Assembly: GCF_004115925.1 (NCBI RefSeq)
Contig: NZ_SDDX01000014.1
Span: 62,001-126,000, forward strand
From: Lelliottia nimipressuralis
GTDB lineage: Bacteria; Pseudomonadota; Gammaproteobacteria; Enterobacterales; Enterobacteriaceae
DNA: 64,000 bases
Direction of reading: 5' to 3'
Shown here: positions 32,242 to 40,919 of the stretch, piece by piece
How positions within the stretch are numbered: position 1 is the stretch's first letter
Layout: every line of letters begins with the position of its first letter
Notes under the pieces: generated by a model
Database searches by the model: none
What the model was told of the DNA's origin: nothing
Seen by the model: only the letters and a program-made list of their open reading frames with translations
Program-made: the position numbers and the translations under genes

Positions 32242-32832
32242 TCAGCCGCGCAGCCAGGTGTTGGGCAGAATATACTGCCGGGTTAGCAGGTCGTGACGAA
32301 ACACATACTGGCAAACGCTATAGAAGTGTTTGGCATTCAATCGATGGCTCATTTTGTCGCGCAATTTATAGACCTGTTTTTGCGAGCAGTTCAGCATTTC
32401 GGCGATCTCCCCAATACACACCCCGGCCAGTAAACTCGTGATGAGGGTTCTCTCAAGCTCATTAATTTCAACGTAAATCTTACGCTGCCATTTATCAGAC
32501 GAAAACGTTTCCAGTTCAGTCAGGATGTCCAATGCCACTTTCTCGCAGGAGGATCGCATGTCGACGGCCCGATCCCGTCTGAGTGTCGGCGACGCCTGAC
32601 AGGTTTCATTCTCCATTTGCAGGACTAATGCCTTGGTTTTATCGAATGTGGCAGACAGCCATAAATAAGCGTTTTCCAGAAAACGTAACGGGACCCGACT
32701 ATCAATTAATACTGCACATTCACGCGCGTGTTCTTTCGCGGAAATAAGCTCCTGCCAATGACGAAGCGGCAGGAATTGCTTAATTCCATCGTACAAATAG
32801 TTATCTTTTGTTATTAAAACAATTGAAGACAT
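32242..32832 (-). CDS. LuxR-type transcriptional regulator of the fimbrial locus
   Basis: A 196-residue protein. The N-terminal half resembles a degenerate receiver (MSSIVLITKDNYLYDG) without the usual acidic pocket. The C-terminal LuxR helix-turn-helix is at about 125-180 (LERTLITSLLAGVCIGEIAEMLNCSQ). This arrangement is like FimW, MrkI and other fimbrial regulators. It lies at the distal end of the fimbrial gene set on the same strand, 110 bases after the FidL-like gene. Role in fimbrial control is inferred from position. Confidence 0.82.
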   Translation of the reverse strand: MSSIVLITKDNYLYDGIKQFLPLRHWQELISAKEHARECAVLIDSRVPLRFLENAYLWLSATFDKTKALVLQMENETCQASPTLRRDRAVDMRSSCEKVALDILTELETFSSDKWQRKIYVEINELERTLITSLLAGVCIGEIAEMLNCSQKQVYKLRDKMSHRLNAKHFYSVCQYVFRHDLLTRQYILPNTWLRG

Positions 32833-32942
32833 TCAATTACACCATCAAGCTATTCAGTAAAAAAAGCACAGGGGAACGCTGACCCTTTATATTTAAAGGG
32901 TCAGAACAGGAAATTATCAACGAAAACTACGTAGAGACAGAG

Positions 32943-33428
32943 TTATTCCGTTTCAGAGCACACCAATACGGTTCGCCGTAAATCACTAATATTCCAGATT
33001 TCGTTGTGTAATTTCCTTACTTTAAAGAAAAAGACTTTTTGCGCCGACGTTAATTTTTGAGACAGAACCTCAGGCAGCGTTTCGGAACTATTTTTATCAA
33101 TTCCCTCGCGCTGGAATTCAACAAAAGCATGGTTACTGTCATCGGAATAACGTAGCCGCACATAACGGTCGACGATGTAGCGTTGATCACCGTAATTCAC
33201 CACGCCATACTCGGTAATATAACTGCGAGCATCGGGAACAAAATGGACCGCGAGATGAATTCTGGCATCCAGTTTTTGTTCGCCATCATCCATATTCAGA
33301 TTGATATCGGCGGTACAATCGAGATCGCTTTCGCTCTGCGGCACATAGAGCAGCGCACCCACAAACAACAGGATAAGAACAGCGACGAGACTAATCACCT
33401 TTAGTCGTGACGAAGTTTTTACATTCAC
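32943..33428 (-). CDS. FidL-like membrane protein (partner of the MarT-like regulator)
   Basis: A 161-residue protein with one N-terminal membrane anchor (about 10-29) and a periplasmic domain carrying two cysteines, near its start (DLDCTADI) and its end (VLVCSE). It overlaps the upstream regulator gene by 38 bases, so the two are translationally linked. The layout matches FidL beside MarT in Salmonella SPI-3, and PsaF or ToxS beside PsaE or ToxR. The likely role is to stabilise or gate the regulator's periplasmic domain. Confidence 0.75.
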   Translation of the reverse strand: MNVKTSSRLKVISLVAVLILLFVGALLYVPQSESDLDCTADINLNMDDGEQKLDARIHLAVHFVPDARSYITEYGVVNYGDQRYIVDRYVRLRYSDDSNHAFVEFQREGIDKNSSETLPEVLSQKLTSAQKVFFFKVRKLHNEIWNISDLRRTVLVCSETE

Positions 33429-34128
33429 CCAGCGCCCCTTTCACATCCAGCGTGCATTTTGCGACAATGATTTCGAGAAGATCCGTTTTTTCATGGAGCT
33501 TGCTGTCATCGTAATAAATGTTATGTGGCGTAGCGCATTTCTGTAATAACGTTGCCCCCTTGCCATCCGCGAAATAGCGCTCGACACGATTCACGTTGAC
33601 GCCGTTGAAATAGTATATTTTGCACTCATTCACTTGTTTATAAAAAATGACCTCATCTCGTTTTCCAAAAAAATTAAAATACAGCGCCACCACCACGGCA
33701 ATAATCATGGAAAGTGTGGCGGCTGCGCCTATCAGCCAGCTCTTATTGACACCCGGCTCGTTATCTGGCTGGGAGATGGCCTGCATCACCATATAGTCAC
33801 GTGATTTCTCATTGAATTGCAGATCGTCAATCATCAGCGTAAACCCCTGCTTGGGGATTGTTTTCAGCACATCATGAATATCGAATTCTGAAAAAATTTT
33901 ACGCAGTATGCTGACATTATTGTTCAGACTATTGCTCGAAGGCGTCAATCCAAAATCTCCCCATACCTTCTGCAAGAGGTTCTCTCGCGTCATGAGCTTA
34001 TTATTATTCTCCAACAACACCAGTAAAAGCCGACACGCCGGATTGGAAAGCAAATGCTGATCTTTATCATCCGATATCGTCCTCTCTGCCACCTTAAAAG
34101 AGACTTTTTTGTTTATTATAAAATGCAT
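33391..34128 (-). CDS. MarT/ToxR-like membrane-anchored winged-helix regulator
   Basis: A 245-residue one-component regulator. An OmpR-type winged helix spans residues 1-105 (NKLMTRENLLQKVW...NVSILRKIF). A membrane segment lies at 131-153. A periplasmic domain of about 90 residues has four cysteines. The start at 34128 (MHFIINKKVSF) is preferred over one 33 bases upstream. It lies 145 bases after the EAL gene and overlaps the FidL-like gene. Probably senses an envelope cue and controls the fimbrial operon; target not shown by sequence. Confidence 0.82.
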   Translation of the reverse strand: MHFIINKKVSFKVAERTISDDKDQHLLSNPACRLLLVLLENNNKLMTRENLLQKVWGDFGLTPSSNSLNNNVSILRKIFSEFDIHDVLKTIPKQGFTLMIDDLQFNEKSRDYMVMQAISQPDNEPGVNKSWLIGAAATLSMIIAVVVALYFNFFGKRDEVIFYKQVNECKIYYFNGVNVNRVERYFADGKGATLLQKCATPHNIYYDDSKLHEKTDLLEIIVAKCTLDVKGALGECKNFVTTKGD

Positions 34129-34273
34129 AGCACTGTCACCAGCTCCAATATTAATCCACACTTTTTATGGCGATAATGCCAATAACCATTTTAGCGTATA
34201 TGAATAGGGGTGACAAAATACCTGAAATTCAGTCAAACAAATAAACCACATTTTTTTGATGGAAATATACCAT

Positions 34274-35050
34274 TCAGGCCGCAAGATATTGTTGTAATTG
34301 CGCTTTACTCAATGCATTTGAAAATAGATAACCCTGTTGGATCTGAATCCCCATTTCACAAAGCGCCTGAGATTGCCCTGGTGTCTCCACGCCTTCGGCA
34401 ATGAGTGCGAGATTTTGTGACTGCGCAAGTCCGGCAATCAGGGAAATAATCGTCGCGGAGCACTTTCCTTGCGATAATCCCTCGACAAATAAACGGTCGA
34501 TTTTTAATCCATCGACATTGAATTGCTCAATACAATTCAGATTCGCACAACCGGTTCCAAAATCGTCAAAATAGACCGCAACGTCCGCAAGCTGTAATTT
34601 CAGAATAGTCCCCGCCACTTCCGGTGTATTTGCCAGGGGCTGCGCTTCGGTCACTTCCACGACCAGCCGATATTTCTCCAGCGGCAGCGCGGCAAGAAAC
34701 GAAAGGGTGTCGAAAACAAAGCCCGGTTTTTCGACCTGCGCAGGGCTTGCGTTAAATGACAGATGTAATCCCTCCGGCAGCAGCGCATCCAGCTCGTTAA
34801 TATCGTCGGCCACCTGGCGCAGCAGGTGCTGGGTCATTTCCGACAGCAGCCCATTTTCTTCAAAGGCGCTGATCAGCGCCACGGGCGTTGCGTCCACATC
34901 GGCGAGAGCCCAGCGCATGAGCACTTCCAGCCCGTGAAGAGTCTGAGTACGGGCATCAATCACCGGCTGATAATAGGGGACGATCTCCCCCATCATCAGG
35001 GCGCAATAGAGATCGACGCTGTTCAAAGAGGATTCAGGTATGTTCATCAT
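34274..35050 (-). CDS. Stand-alone EAL-domain cyclic-di-GMP phosphodiesterase
   Basis: A 258-residue cytoplasmic protein that is only an EAL domain. The signature is EVL (E42), a known active variant. The remaining catalytic set is present: Asn in SFNAS, Glu in VEVTEA, DDFGTG, Lys in GLKIDR, AEGVET and QGYLFS. It should hydrolyse cyclic-di-GMP. Its ATG overlaps the adhesin stop (ATGA), so it is the last gene of the structural fimbrial operon. Compare MrkJ beside type 3 fimbriae. Confidence 0.88.
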   Translation of the reverse strand: MMNIPESSLNSVDLYCALMMGEIVPYYQPVIDARTQTLHGLEVLMRWALADVDATPVALISAFEENGLLSEMTQHLLRQVADDINELDALLPEGLHLSFNASPAQVEKPGFVFDTLSFLAALPLEKYRLVVEVTEAQPLANTPEVAGTILKLQLADVAVYFDDFGTGCANLNCIEQFNVDGLKIDRLFVEGLSQGKCSATIISLIAGLAQSQNLALIAEGVETPGQSQALCEMGIQIQQGYLFSNALSKAQLQQYLAA

Positions 35051-35910
35051 TCCACCGTGATCAGCATGATCGTTGAGCCAGAAAACTCGCCCGCTTCCGG
35101 CGTACCGTTGGTGCGCAGCACCGACTTCACCGTAACGTTGTCCCGCGCTTCGACATCCAGCGTAAAGCCCGATGTTCCAAGCACGTTGTCGTTCATATAA
35201 AGCTCAGAATAGAGGCTGCCGTCATCGCGCAGATCCACTTTGTCGGCGGAGTAAATATAGAGTTTCAGCGTTTGCGAGGTCGTGCAACTGATGCTCACAT
35301 TTTCGCTCACCTCATGGCCCTCCAGCTCCTTACGACTCAGCGTGCCGTGATCGAGGGTCAGCACATCCTGATCGAAATCACAGGAACCACTCGGTGCAGG
35401 AGCGGCGCCGCAAATACTGTTTGGCATTAACGGATAATCTTGAAACGTCGAAGAGTTAATTTCCGAGGCGTTGCTGCCCAGCTCTTTCCCGGCCGCATAA
35501 AAGATCCCGACGCACTCTTCGGTCGCTACCGTCGTCCCGTTGTGCCGCGTGGTGGACGTGAAAGGCAACGCAAAGACCGTTTTCAGCTCTTTTCCGAGAG
35601 CTCCCATCGTCTCTGCCGTTAATAAAAATGGATAGTTCCCAGACCCCCACGAACGGGGCGTGTTAAGTCCAGAGGTGCCGGCTGCGTTATGCCGATGGCC
35701 TATAAAAATCGTACATGCCGTTAAGCCATAGCAGGGATTGGGGGTGGAATCCTCCTCATCCCAGTCGGAAATGGTAAACGTGTAGTCGTAGCAATAGGTC
35801 GCGATGGTGCAGGTTTCCAGCGTATCAATCCAGGTCCAGATCGACGCCGAAGCATTCTGGCTCGTGGCCAGCCCTCCCAGCAATATCATGGCGTACATCA
35901 ATCGTTTCAT
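35047..35910 (-). CDS. Fimbrial tip adhesin, MrpH-like
   Basis: A 287-residue secreted protein with a signal peptide of about 22 residues (cleavage after SAS). An N-terminal receptor-binding domain (about 23-165) is rich in cysteines; a C-terminal pilin-like domain (about 172-287) follows. GHRH places histidines at 72 and 74, with another at 123. In Proteus MrpH, as I recall it, His72, His74 and His117 bind zinc, so this is likely a member of that metal-binding adhesin class. Most distal structural gene. Confidence 0.78.
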   Translation of the reverse strand: MKRLMYAMILLGGLATSQNASASIWTWIDTLETCTIATYCYDYTFTISDWDEEDSTPNPCYGLTACTIFIGHRHNAAGTSGLNTPRSWGSGNYPFLLTAETMGALGKELKTVFALPFTSTTRHNGTTVATEECVGIFYAAGKELGSNASEINSSTFQDYPLMPNSICGAAPAPSGSCDFDQDVLTLDHGTLSRKELEGHEVSENVSISCTTSQTLKLYIYSADKVDLRDDGSLYSELYMNDNVLGTSGFTLDVEARDNVTVKSVLRTNGTPEAGEFSGSTIMLITVE

Positions 35911-35921
35911 CAGAATATCCC

Positions 35922-36404
35922 TTACTGGTACTGAATTTTCAGGGTGGCGGAGGCGGTAAAGACGCCGGTTTCCACCTCGGTCGCATCGCTTTTGACAGGC
36001 GCGGCCTGCAAGACCGGTACTTCCGGCCAGGTGAACGGCATCCAGGTATTGAGCGGCATCGACTCACCGTTCATATACAGCTTGATACCCAGCCCCTCGC
36101 GGTCGGTGGCGAGATAATCATCGCTAAACGACGTCGCGGTGCCCTCGAACTGCATCTCCAGATCGTTGGAATTCAGATCCTCGCAGGCCAGCGTGTAATC
36201 AATGTTCTGCATAAAATGCTCGCCATCGATCTGCTTCGACTGCAGGTTATTGCCGAAGTCGACGTGAATGGTTTCGCCGTTATTAATTTCACAGACGCCC
36301 TCGACGATCACCCCGGTCACATTCACCGTCAGGGCGGCAAAACAGGCGGTCGTCAGCAGTAGCCCGGATGCGCCTGACAGCAGGCGGACAAAGAAACTAG
36401 TCAT
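35922..36404 (-). CDS. Minor fimbrial subunit
   Basis: A 160-residue pilin with a signal peptide of about 23 residues (cleavage near CFAA). The pilin disulphide cysteines are C38 and the one in YTLACEDL. It ends in ASATLKIQYQ, the donor-strand-type C-terminal beta strand. It overlaps the preceding minor pilin by eight bases. Likely a tip fibrillum or adaptor subunit linking the adhesin to the shaft. Confidence 0.82.
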   Translation of the reverse strand: MTSFFVRLLSGASGLLLTTACFAALTVNVTGVIVEGVCEINNGETIHVDFGNNLQSKQIDGEHFMQNIDYTLACEDLNSNDLEMQFEGTATSFSDDYLATDREGLGIKLYMNGESMPLNTWMPFTWPEVPVLQAAPVKSDATEVETGVFTASATLKIQYQ

Positions 36405-36981
36405 AGTTAAGCCTGAAGTGGATTAGCGCATTCCACGTACCCGCCACCAGCGGAGCAGCGGTACGTTCCGGCGCGATATAGTAGAAGAGCGTGTTGCCGC
36501 CAGGCTCAAGCAGCAGCGGCTGCCCTTCGCTTCCCAAACGCACATCACGGTGATCGCGATCGGTCAGGCGCAGCGCCACCCCGCTGGTGCCGGACACGCG
36601 CACCAGACCGGGATTCAAGACCTCACCCGGTGCCACAAAGCTGACGGTGACGGAAGGCTGATCGCGGCTCCAGAGCAAATTCCCGCTCCAGGCGTCGCGA
36701 ATAGTCGCGGGCGAAGGGAGACAATCTTCGAGCCGGAACGCCACTCGCACGGGCGTCCCCTGGTCACCCGGCTTTTTCAGCTCACCGGTGGCGGTAGTGC
36801 CCATGTCGATCTCCTGCCACGCCGACTCCATCGCCAGACGACAGGCGCTCTCGGTTAACGCGCCGTAGACCGAGAGCAGGCCATACTCGCCGTCCACCAG
36901 CGCCACATCATCGGCAGCGGCGGGTCCTGCGGCGAGCAGCAGCCCCAGCGCACACCCTTTTTTCCACTCTCTGAATTTCAT
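36397..36981 (-). CDS. Minor fimbrial subunit
   Basis: A 194-residue pilin-type subunit with an N-terminal signal (KKGCALGLLLAAGPAAA). The two pilin cysteines are in ESACRLAM and FRLEDCLPSP, and the C terminus is ALIHFRLNYD. The start at 36981 (MKFREWKKG) is preferred to a Met six codons upstream. By order it corresponds to PapE/F/K or Mrp minor pilins. Follows the chaperone gene. Confidence 0.82.
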   Translation of the reverse strand: MKFREWKKGCALGLLLAAGPAAADDVALVDGEYGLLSVYGALTESACRLAMESAWQEIDMGTTATGELKKPGDQGTPVRVAFRLEDCLPSPATIRDAWSGNLLWSRDQPSVTVSFVAPGEVLNPGLVRVSGTSGVALRLTDRDHRDVRLGSEGQPLLLEPGGNTLFYYIAPERTAAPLVAGTWNALIHFRLNYD

Positions 36982-36999
36982 CGCGCCTCCCGTAATCAC

Positions 37000-37755
37000 T
37001 TACTTTTTCTTTTCCTGCGCAACCGCCTTGCACGTATTGCCGCCGCAGCTAAACACCAGCTTCGCGCGTCCGCCAAAGTCATTCACATAGGTCAGGACCG
37101 GCGCAGCGCCCAGTGCCGATGCGGAAGGCGCGAGAACCAGCTGCCCTTTCGGCTCTACCATTACCGGCTTAAACCCCGCCGCGGCTTTGCCGGTCAGTGT
37201 CGACGACGCATTCACCAGCGAGATGAAATACGGCGTCGGATTGGTGATGCGGTACTTATCCCCTTCACGCGTCAACGTGAGCTGTTCCTGGAACGGCGTG
37301 GCGTAATCCGTGCGTTTCACTTCGATGGCCGAAGGGCGATAAAACAGCTTGATGCGCGTCTGGAGCGCCAGCTGCAGGGTGTTAGGCCGGGTGCTTTTCG
37401 GCGGGATCTCGCGCAGGTTAAAGTAGAACAGCGACTCGCGATCCTGCGGCAGACGCTGGATCGAGGAGGTGGATTGCACCTTGATCTGACTCTGCTCGCC
37501 GGGCTCAATACGCTGAACCGGCGGGAGCAACACCAGCGGATCGGTGATTTTGTTGCCCTGAGGATCTTCCACCCAGCCCTGCGCCAGATACGGCAGGGTT
37601 TTGTTTTCGTTGGTGATCCTCAGGCTGACGGATTTCGCCGCACCGTCAAAAATTACCCGGGTACGGTCCAGCGCCACGGCGGCGTTGGCCTGGTGGGCGA
37701 CAGCGGTAAATGCCAGTGCGATGCCTGCCAGTGCATCCAATCGTACAATCGTCAT
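37000..37755 (-). CDS. Periplasmic fimbrial chaperone (PapD family)
   Basis: A 251-residue chaperone with a signal peptide of about 25 residues (cleavage after ANA). Two Ig-like domains follow. Family marks are the N-terminal RVIFDG strand, the invariant Lys-rich TRIKLFYRP segment and Arg/Lys subunit-anchoring residues. The C-terminal cysteine pair (CGGNTC) resembles PapD. Caps pilins and delivers them to the usher. Lies between usher and minor pilin genes. Confidence 0.93.
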   Translation of the reverse strand: MTIVRLDALAGIALAFTAVAHQANAAVALDRTRVIFDGAAKSVSLRITNENKTLPYLAQGWVEDPQGNKITDPLVLLPPVQRIEPGEQSQIKVQSTSSIQRLPQDRESLFYFNLREIPPKSTRPNTLQLALQTRIKLFYRPSAIEVKRTDYATPFQEQLTLTREGDKYRITNPTPYFISLVNASSTLTGKAAAGFKPVMVEPKGQLVLAPSASALGAAPVLTYVNDFGGRAKLVFSCGGNTCKAVAQEKKK

Positions 37756-37787
37756 CTTAGTCAGCTCATCTCGTTTTCTTGGCCGGT

Positions 37788-40274
37788 TTATTCCGGCGCG
37801 CAGGTTAAAAGCAGGTTATCCAGGACCTGCGGAAGAACAGGTGGCAGGTTCACCACGCAGCGGGCTTTGCCGTCCCATTTCACGGTCATTTTTCCATTGG
37901 CCTGGATGCCGCTCAGCCAGACGCTCCCTTCGTCGTTCACGACGCCGGTTTCCTGATTTTTGTTGTTCACCACAGAGGCGCCAAACGGCGGGAAACTGCC
38001 GTCCGCTTTGCGGATAAACGCCATCGCTTTGCCCCCGGCAATCACATCGAACTGGCGATAGCCGATGGCCCCTTCAGTGAGGGTGGCCTGGGAGACAGAG
38101 CGGGTGACGTCGGCGTTTTCGTCCAGTTTGTCGACGTCGATGCGGATCGGGTTGCGGTAGTAGCTGTTCACGTCTGCAATCACCGCCTTGCCAAAGTGGT
38201 TGGTCTTGACCGAAGCGCCAAAGCCTTTCACCGGCACGCCGCTCACCCCTGCGGTATCCACCAGCACCCGACTTCCGCCGCGCGCGTTGGAGCGGTGCGC
38301 CGCGCCGCCTTCCGTGGTCATCGTCACTCCACCGTTGAGGGTCATCCCCAGGGCGCTGTAGTTGCCGGACTGATAGCTGGCATTGGCCTGAACCTGCGCG
38401 CTGTCGCCCTGCCAGGTGTAGTAGCCGTAGCCCGTCGGGCCGCTGCGCGAAAGGCCACTGCTGACCTGGAAGCTGTTGTGCTCATCGAGGCGGCCGTAAT
38501 AGCTCACGCGATGCGTGTTATCCGTGCGGTTGACGGTGGCGCCGTAGCTCAGTGACGTGCCGTTGCCAATCGGCAGTGAAATCGACACATACGCGCCGTC
38601 ATCCTTCAGGGAGTAGTATTCGCTGCGATACACGGACAGAGAGACGCTCATGTTTTTGAACGGCCCGACGTCGATGTAGCGCGACATGGAGAGCGTCAGG
38701 CGATCGTTATCGGCGCTGTTCCAGTAGGTCTGGTGGCTATAGTTCAGATAGGTGCTCAGCCCCAGCTCGCGAAAGCGCTTGTTGAAGGAGAGCGTGTATT
38801 TTTCTTTCGGGCTGTGAGACGCCCCGCTGCCGTAGCGCGCGTCGAGATATTCCGACATGTTCATAAAGTCGCGCTCGGAGAAACGGTAGCCCGCGAAGGT
38901 CACCTGGCTGTCGTATTCATCGAAGGTTTTTGAGTAGCTGACCCGGTACGATGTGCCTGACAGCGTGCCTTCAGACGGCAGCGACGCGCGCGACTGGGTG
39001 ATATCGGCGGCGAGCGCCCCCAGCAGGTAGAGATCGCGTCCCACCCCTGCCGACAGGGCGTTATAGTCTCCGCCCACCACCGTGCCACCATACAGCGTCC
39101 AGCCGTTGGCGATCCCCCAGGAGGCTTCGCCGGAGGTAAACAGCGGCCCGGTCATGCTGTGCTCCCACTCGGAGGGTTTCCCCGCCGCCAGCTTATAGCG
39201 CACCGCGCCGGGGCGCGTCAGGTAAGGCACAGAGGCCGTCGTCACCTGGAAGGTTTGCACGCTTCCATCCAGCTCTTCCACCCGTACATCCAGAGTGCCG
39301 GAAACCGCGTCATTCAGCTCCTGAATACGAAACGGCCCTGCCGCCACCTGGGTTTCATAGAGCACGCGCCCTTGCTGGCTGATCGTCACTTTACCGCCGG
39401 AGCGGGCGATGCCTGTCACTTCCGGCGCGTACCCGCGCAGGTTCGGCGGCAGCATGCTGAGATCTGAGTTCAGGCTCACCCCGGTAAAGCGGAAGGTGTC
39501 AAAAATGTCCGAGCTAAGGTAATCCTCGCCCATCGTCAGCTTGGCCTTCAGCGACGGAATGGCGCGATAGAGGTAGTAGCGGCTGAAGCTAAAATCTTTA
39601 TCCGTGGTGCCGTTACGCTTGTCCCAGTTGGTCTGCCAGTCGGCGCGGGCGCGCCACGGCCCGAGGTTGGCCCCAAAAACGCCGGTTCCGCTCAGACTCT
39701 GGCTGTCAGATGCATTCACCGAGTGCTGGGTCTGCATGTTGAGGTTGTAATCGGCCATCACCCCAGAAATCCCCTCATCCCAGCGCGACGGCGGGTCCCA
39801 GTTCGGGGCGGTGAATTCAAGGTAAGCCTGCGGGACGGCCAGATAGAGCGTGTCTTTCGCCAGGTCGACGCGGATCTCCAGCCCTTCCAGGCTGCTCTTA
39901 TCCAGACACTGGCCGTCACGCAGCCAGCGCAGATCGTTCATCACGCTGGATTTCAGATTGAAGCGTGAGAGCTGATCGGGCGTCAGACAGATCAGGCTCT
40001 GCTGGCCATTTTCGCCCTCGGGATAGACCACAATCTGCTCTTCCCGAAGGCTCTCCTTGTTCACCATAATGGTGAAGGTGTATTCGCCTGGCATCACGTA
40101 GCCGCGACGGGAGAAATGGCTAAGATCGATATTGTCTTTGTCCTGGGTATCCAGCACATCAGTGTTGAACTGGATATCATCATCAGCCCAGGGCGCTGAA
40201 ACCGGCAGAAGCATCCCCAGAATAAGCATACTGAGGGTCGAGCGTCTGAATCGTGGCAGAGTCTTTTTATGCAT
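37788..40274 (-). CDS. Outer-membrane fimbrial usher (PapC family)
   Basis: An 828-residue usher with a signal peptide of about 30 residues (cleavage after APWA). N-terminal periplasmic domain (FNTDVLD...HFSRRGYVMPGEY), central barrel with plug, and C-terminal domains ending in a cysteine pair (CVNLPP...LLTCAPE). It assembles subunits and secretes the fibre. It starts one base after the stop of the PapH-like gene. Confidence 0.95.
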   Translation of the reverse strand: MHKKTLPRFRRSTLSMLILGMLLPVSAPWADDDIQFNTDVLDTQDKDNIDLSHFSRRGYVMPGEYTFTIMVNKESLREEQIVVYPEGENGQQSLICLTPDQLSRFNLKSSVMNDLRWLRDGQCLDKSSLEGLEIRVDLAKDTLYLAVPQAYLEFTAPNWDPPSRWDEGISGVMADYNLNMQTQHSVNASDSQSLSGTGVFGANLGPWRARADWQTNWDKRNGTTDKDFSFSRYYLYRAIPSLKAKLTMGEDYLSSDIFDTFRFTGVSLNSDLSMLPPNLRGYAPEVTGIARSGGKVTISQQGRVLYETQVAAGPFRIQELNDAVSGTLDVRVEELDGSVQTFQVTTASVPYLTRPGAVRYKLAAGKPSEWEHSMTGPLFTSGEASWGIANGWTLYGGTVVGGDYNALSAGVGRDLYLLGALAADITQSRASLPSEGTLSGTSYRVSYSKTFDEYDSQVTFAGYRFSERDFMNMSEYLDARYGSGASHSPKEKYTLSFNKRFRELGLSTYLNYSHQTYWNSADNDRLTLSMSRYIDVGPFKNMSVSLSVYRSEYYSLKDDGAYVSISLPIGNGTSLSYGATVNRTDNTHRVSYYGRLDEHNSFQVSSGLSRSGPTGYGYYTWQGDSAQVQANASYQSGNYSALGMTLNGGVTMTTEGGAAHRSNARGGSRVLVDTAGVSGVPVKGFGASVKTNHFGKAVIADVNSYYRNPIRIDVDKLDENADVTRSVSQATLTEGAIGYRQFDVIAGGKAMAFIRKADGSFPPFGASVVNNKNQETGVVNDEGSVWLSGIQANGKMTVKWDGKARCVVNLPPVLPQVLDNLLLTCAPE

Positions 40275-40275
40275 C

Positions 40276-40830
40276 TCAGTAATAATCCATTCTGAAGCGA
40301 ATCAGAGACTGATAAGCGCCTGATTTCAGAGGCTTACCGTCGCTGATAATCTGCAGCGCGTAGTGAAGATCGAGCGTTCCCTGCGTCACCTCTTTCGCCG
40401 GAAGCGCCACGCCTGGCAGGGCGCGGTTCCCCTCGGTGTCGCGCAGGGTCAGCTCAATGCCCTCGGCCTCTCCGCGAATGCCAAAACGTTCTGTTCCGGT
40501 CATGGGATCGAAGGTGATTTGGTAATACTCAGAGTCGAACAGGCTGTGCCCTGGTGATGGCAACATCAGGCAATTAATTAAACGAACGGTAAAATGACGC
40601 GTTGGGCCGTAGCCTTTGGTGGCTATTTCGGCGACGGGCGTTTCTCCCATATCAATCGTCTGATCGCGGCTATCAAGATCAATTGCGCAGGGGGTATAAA
40701 GCACCTCCCCTTTAATGAATACCGCGCCGTCCCCCTGGTTTGCCGCGAGTAATGGCAGGCAATAACCAGACAGGAGAAAAAGGAAGATTTTCACGATCGG
40801 CGGTGTCGATGTAGATATTAAAATATGCAT
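40276..40830 (-). CDS. PapH-like fimbrial subunit (base/termination)
   Basis: A 184-residue pilin-type protein placed between the major pilin and usher, the position of PapH/MrpB. Signal-like N terminus (VKIFLFLLSGYCLPLLAA), pilin cysteines in YTPCAIDLD and RLINCLM, C-terminal SLIRFRMDYY. PapH-type subunits end fibre growth and anchor it to the cell. The role is inferred from gene order and length. Confidence 0.82.
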   Translation of the reverse strand: MHILISTSTPPIVKIFLFLLSGYCLPLLAANQGDGAVFIKGEVLYTPCAIDLDSRDQTIDMGETPVAEIATKGYGPTRHFTVRLINCLMLPSPGHSLFDSEYYQITFDPMTGTERFGIRGEAEGIELTLRDTEGNRALPGVALPAKEVTQGTLDLHYALQIISDGKPLKSGAYQSLIRFRMDYY

Positions 40831-40868
40831 CGCAATCCCTTTTCTCTTATTCGGTCAAAGTTCAATTT

Positions 40869-40892
40869 CAGACGGCCCGGACAGGCCGCCTG
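40869..40892 (-). terminator. Intercistronic hairpin after the major pilin
   Basis: CAGGCGGCC pairs with GGCCGTCTG on the minus strand (one G-T pair), 27 bases after the pilin stop, with an A/T-rich but not T-run tail. A partial terminator here would keep pilin mRNA above usher mRNA, as in other fimbrial operons. Confidence 0.5.
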
Positions 40893-40919
40893 AATAACAT
40901 CGTGAAATAAGGGAAAACC

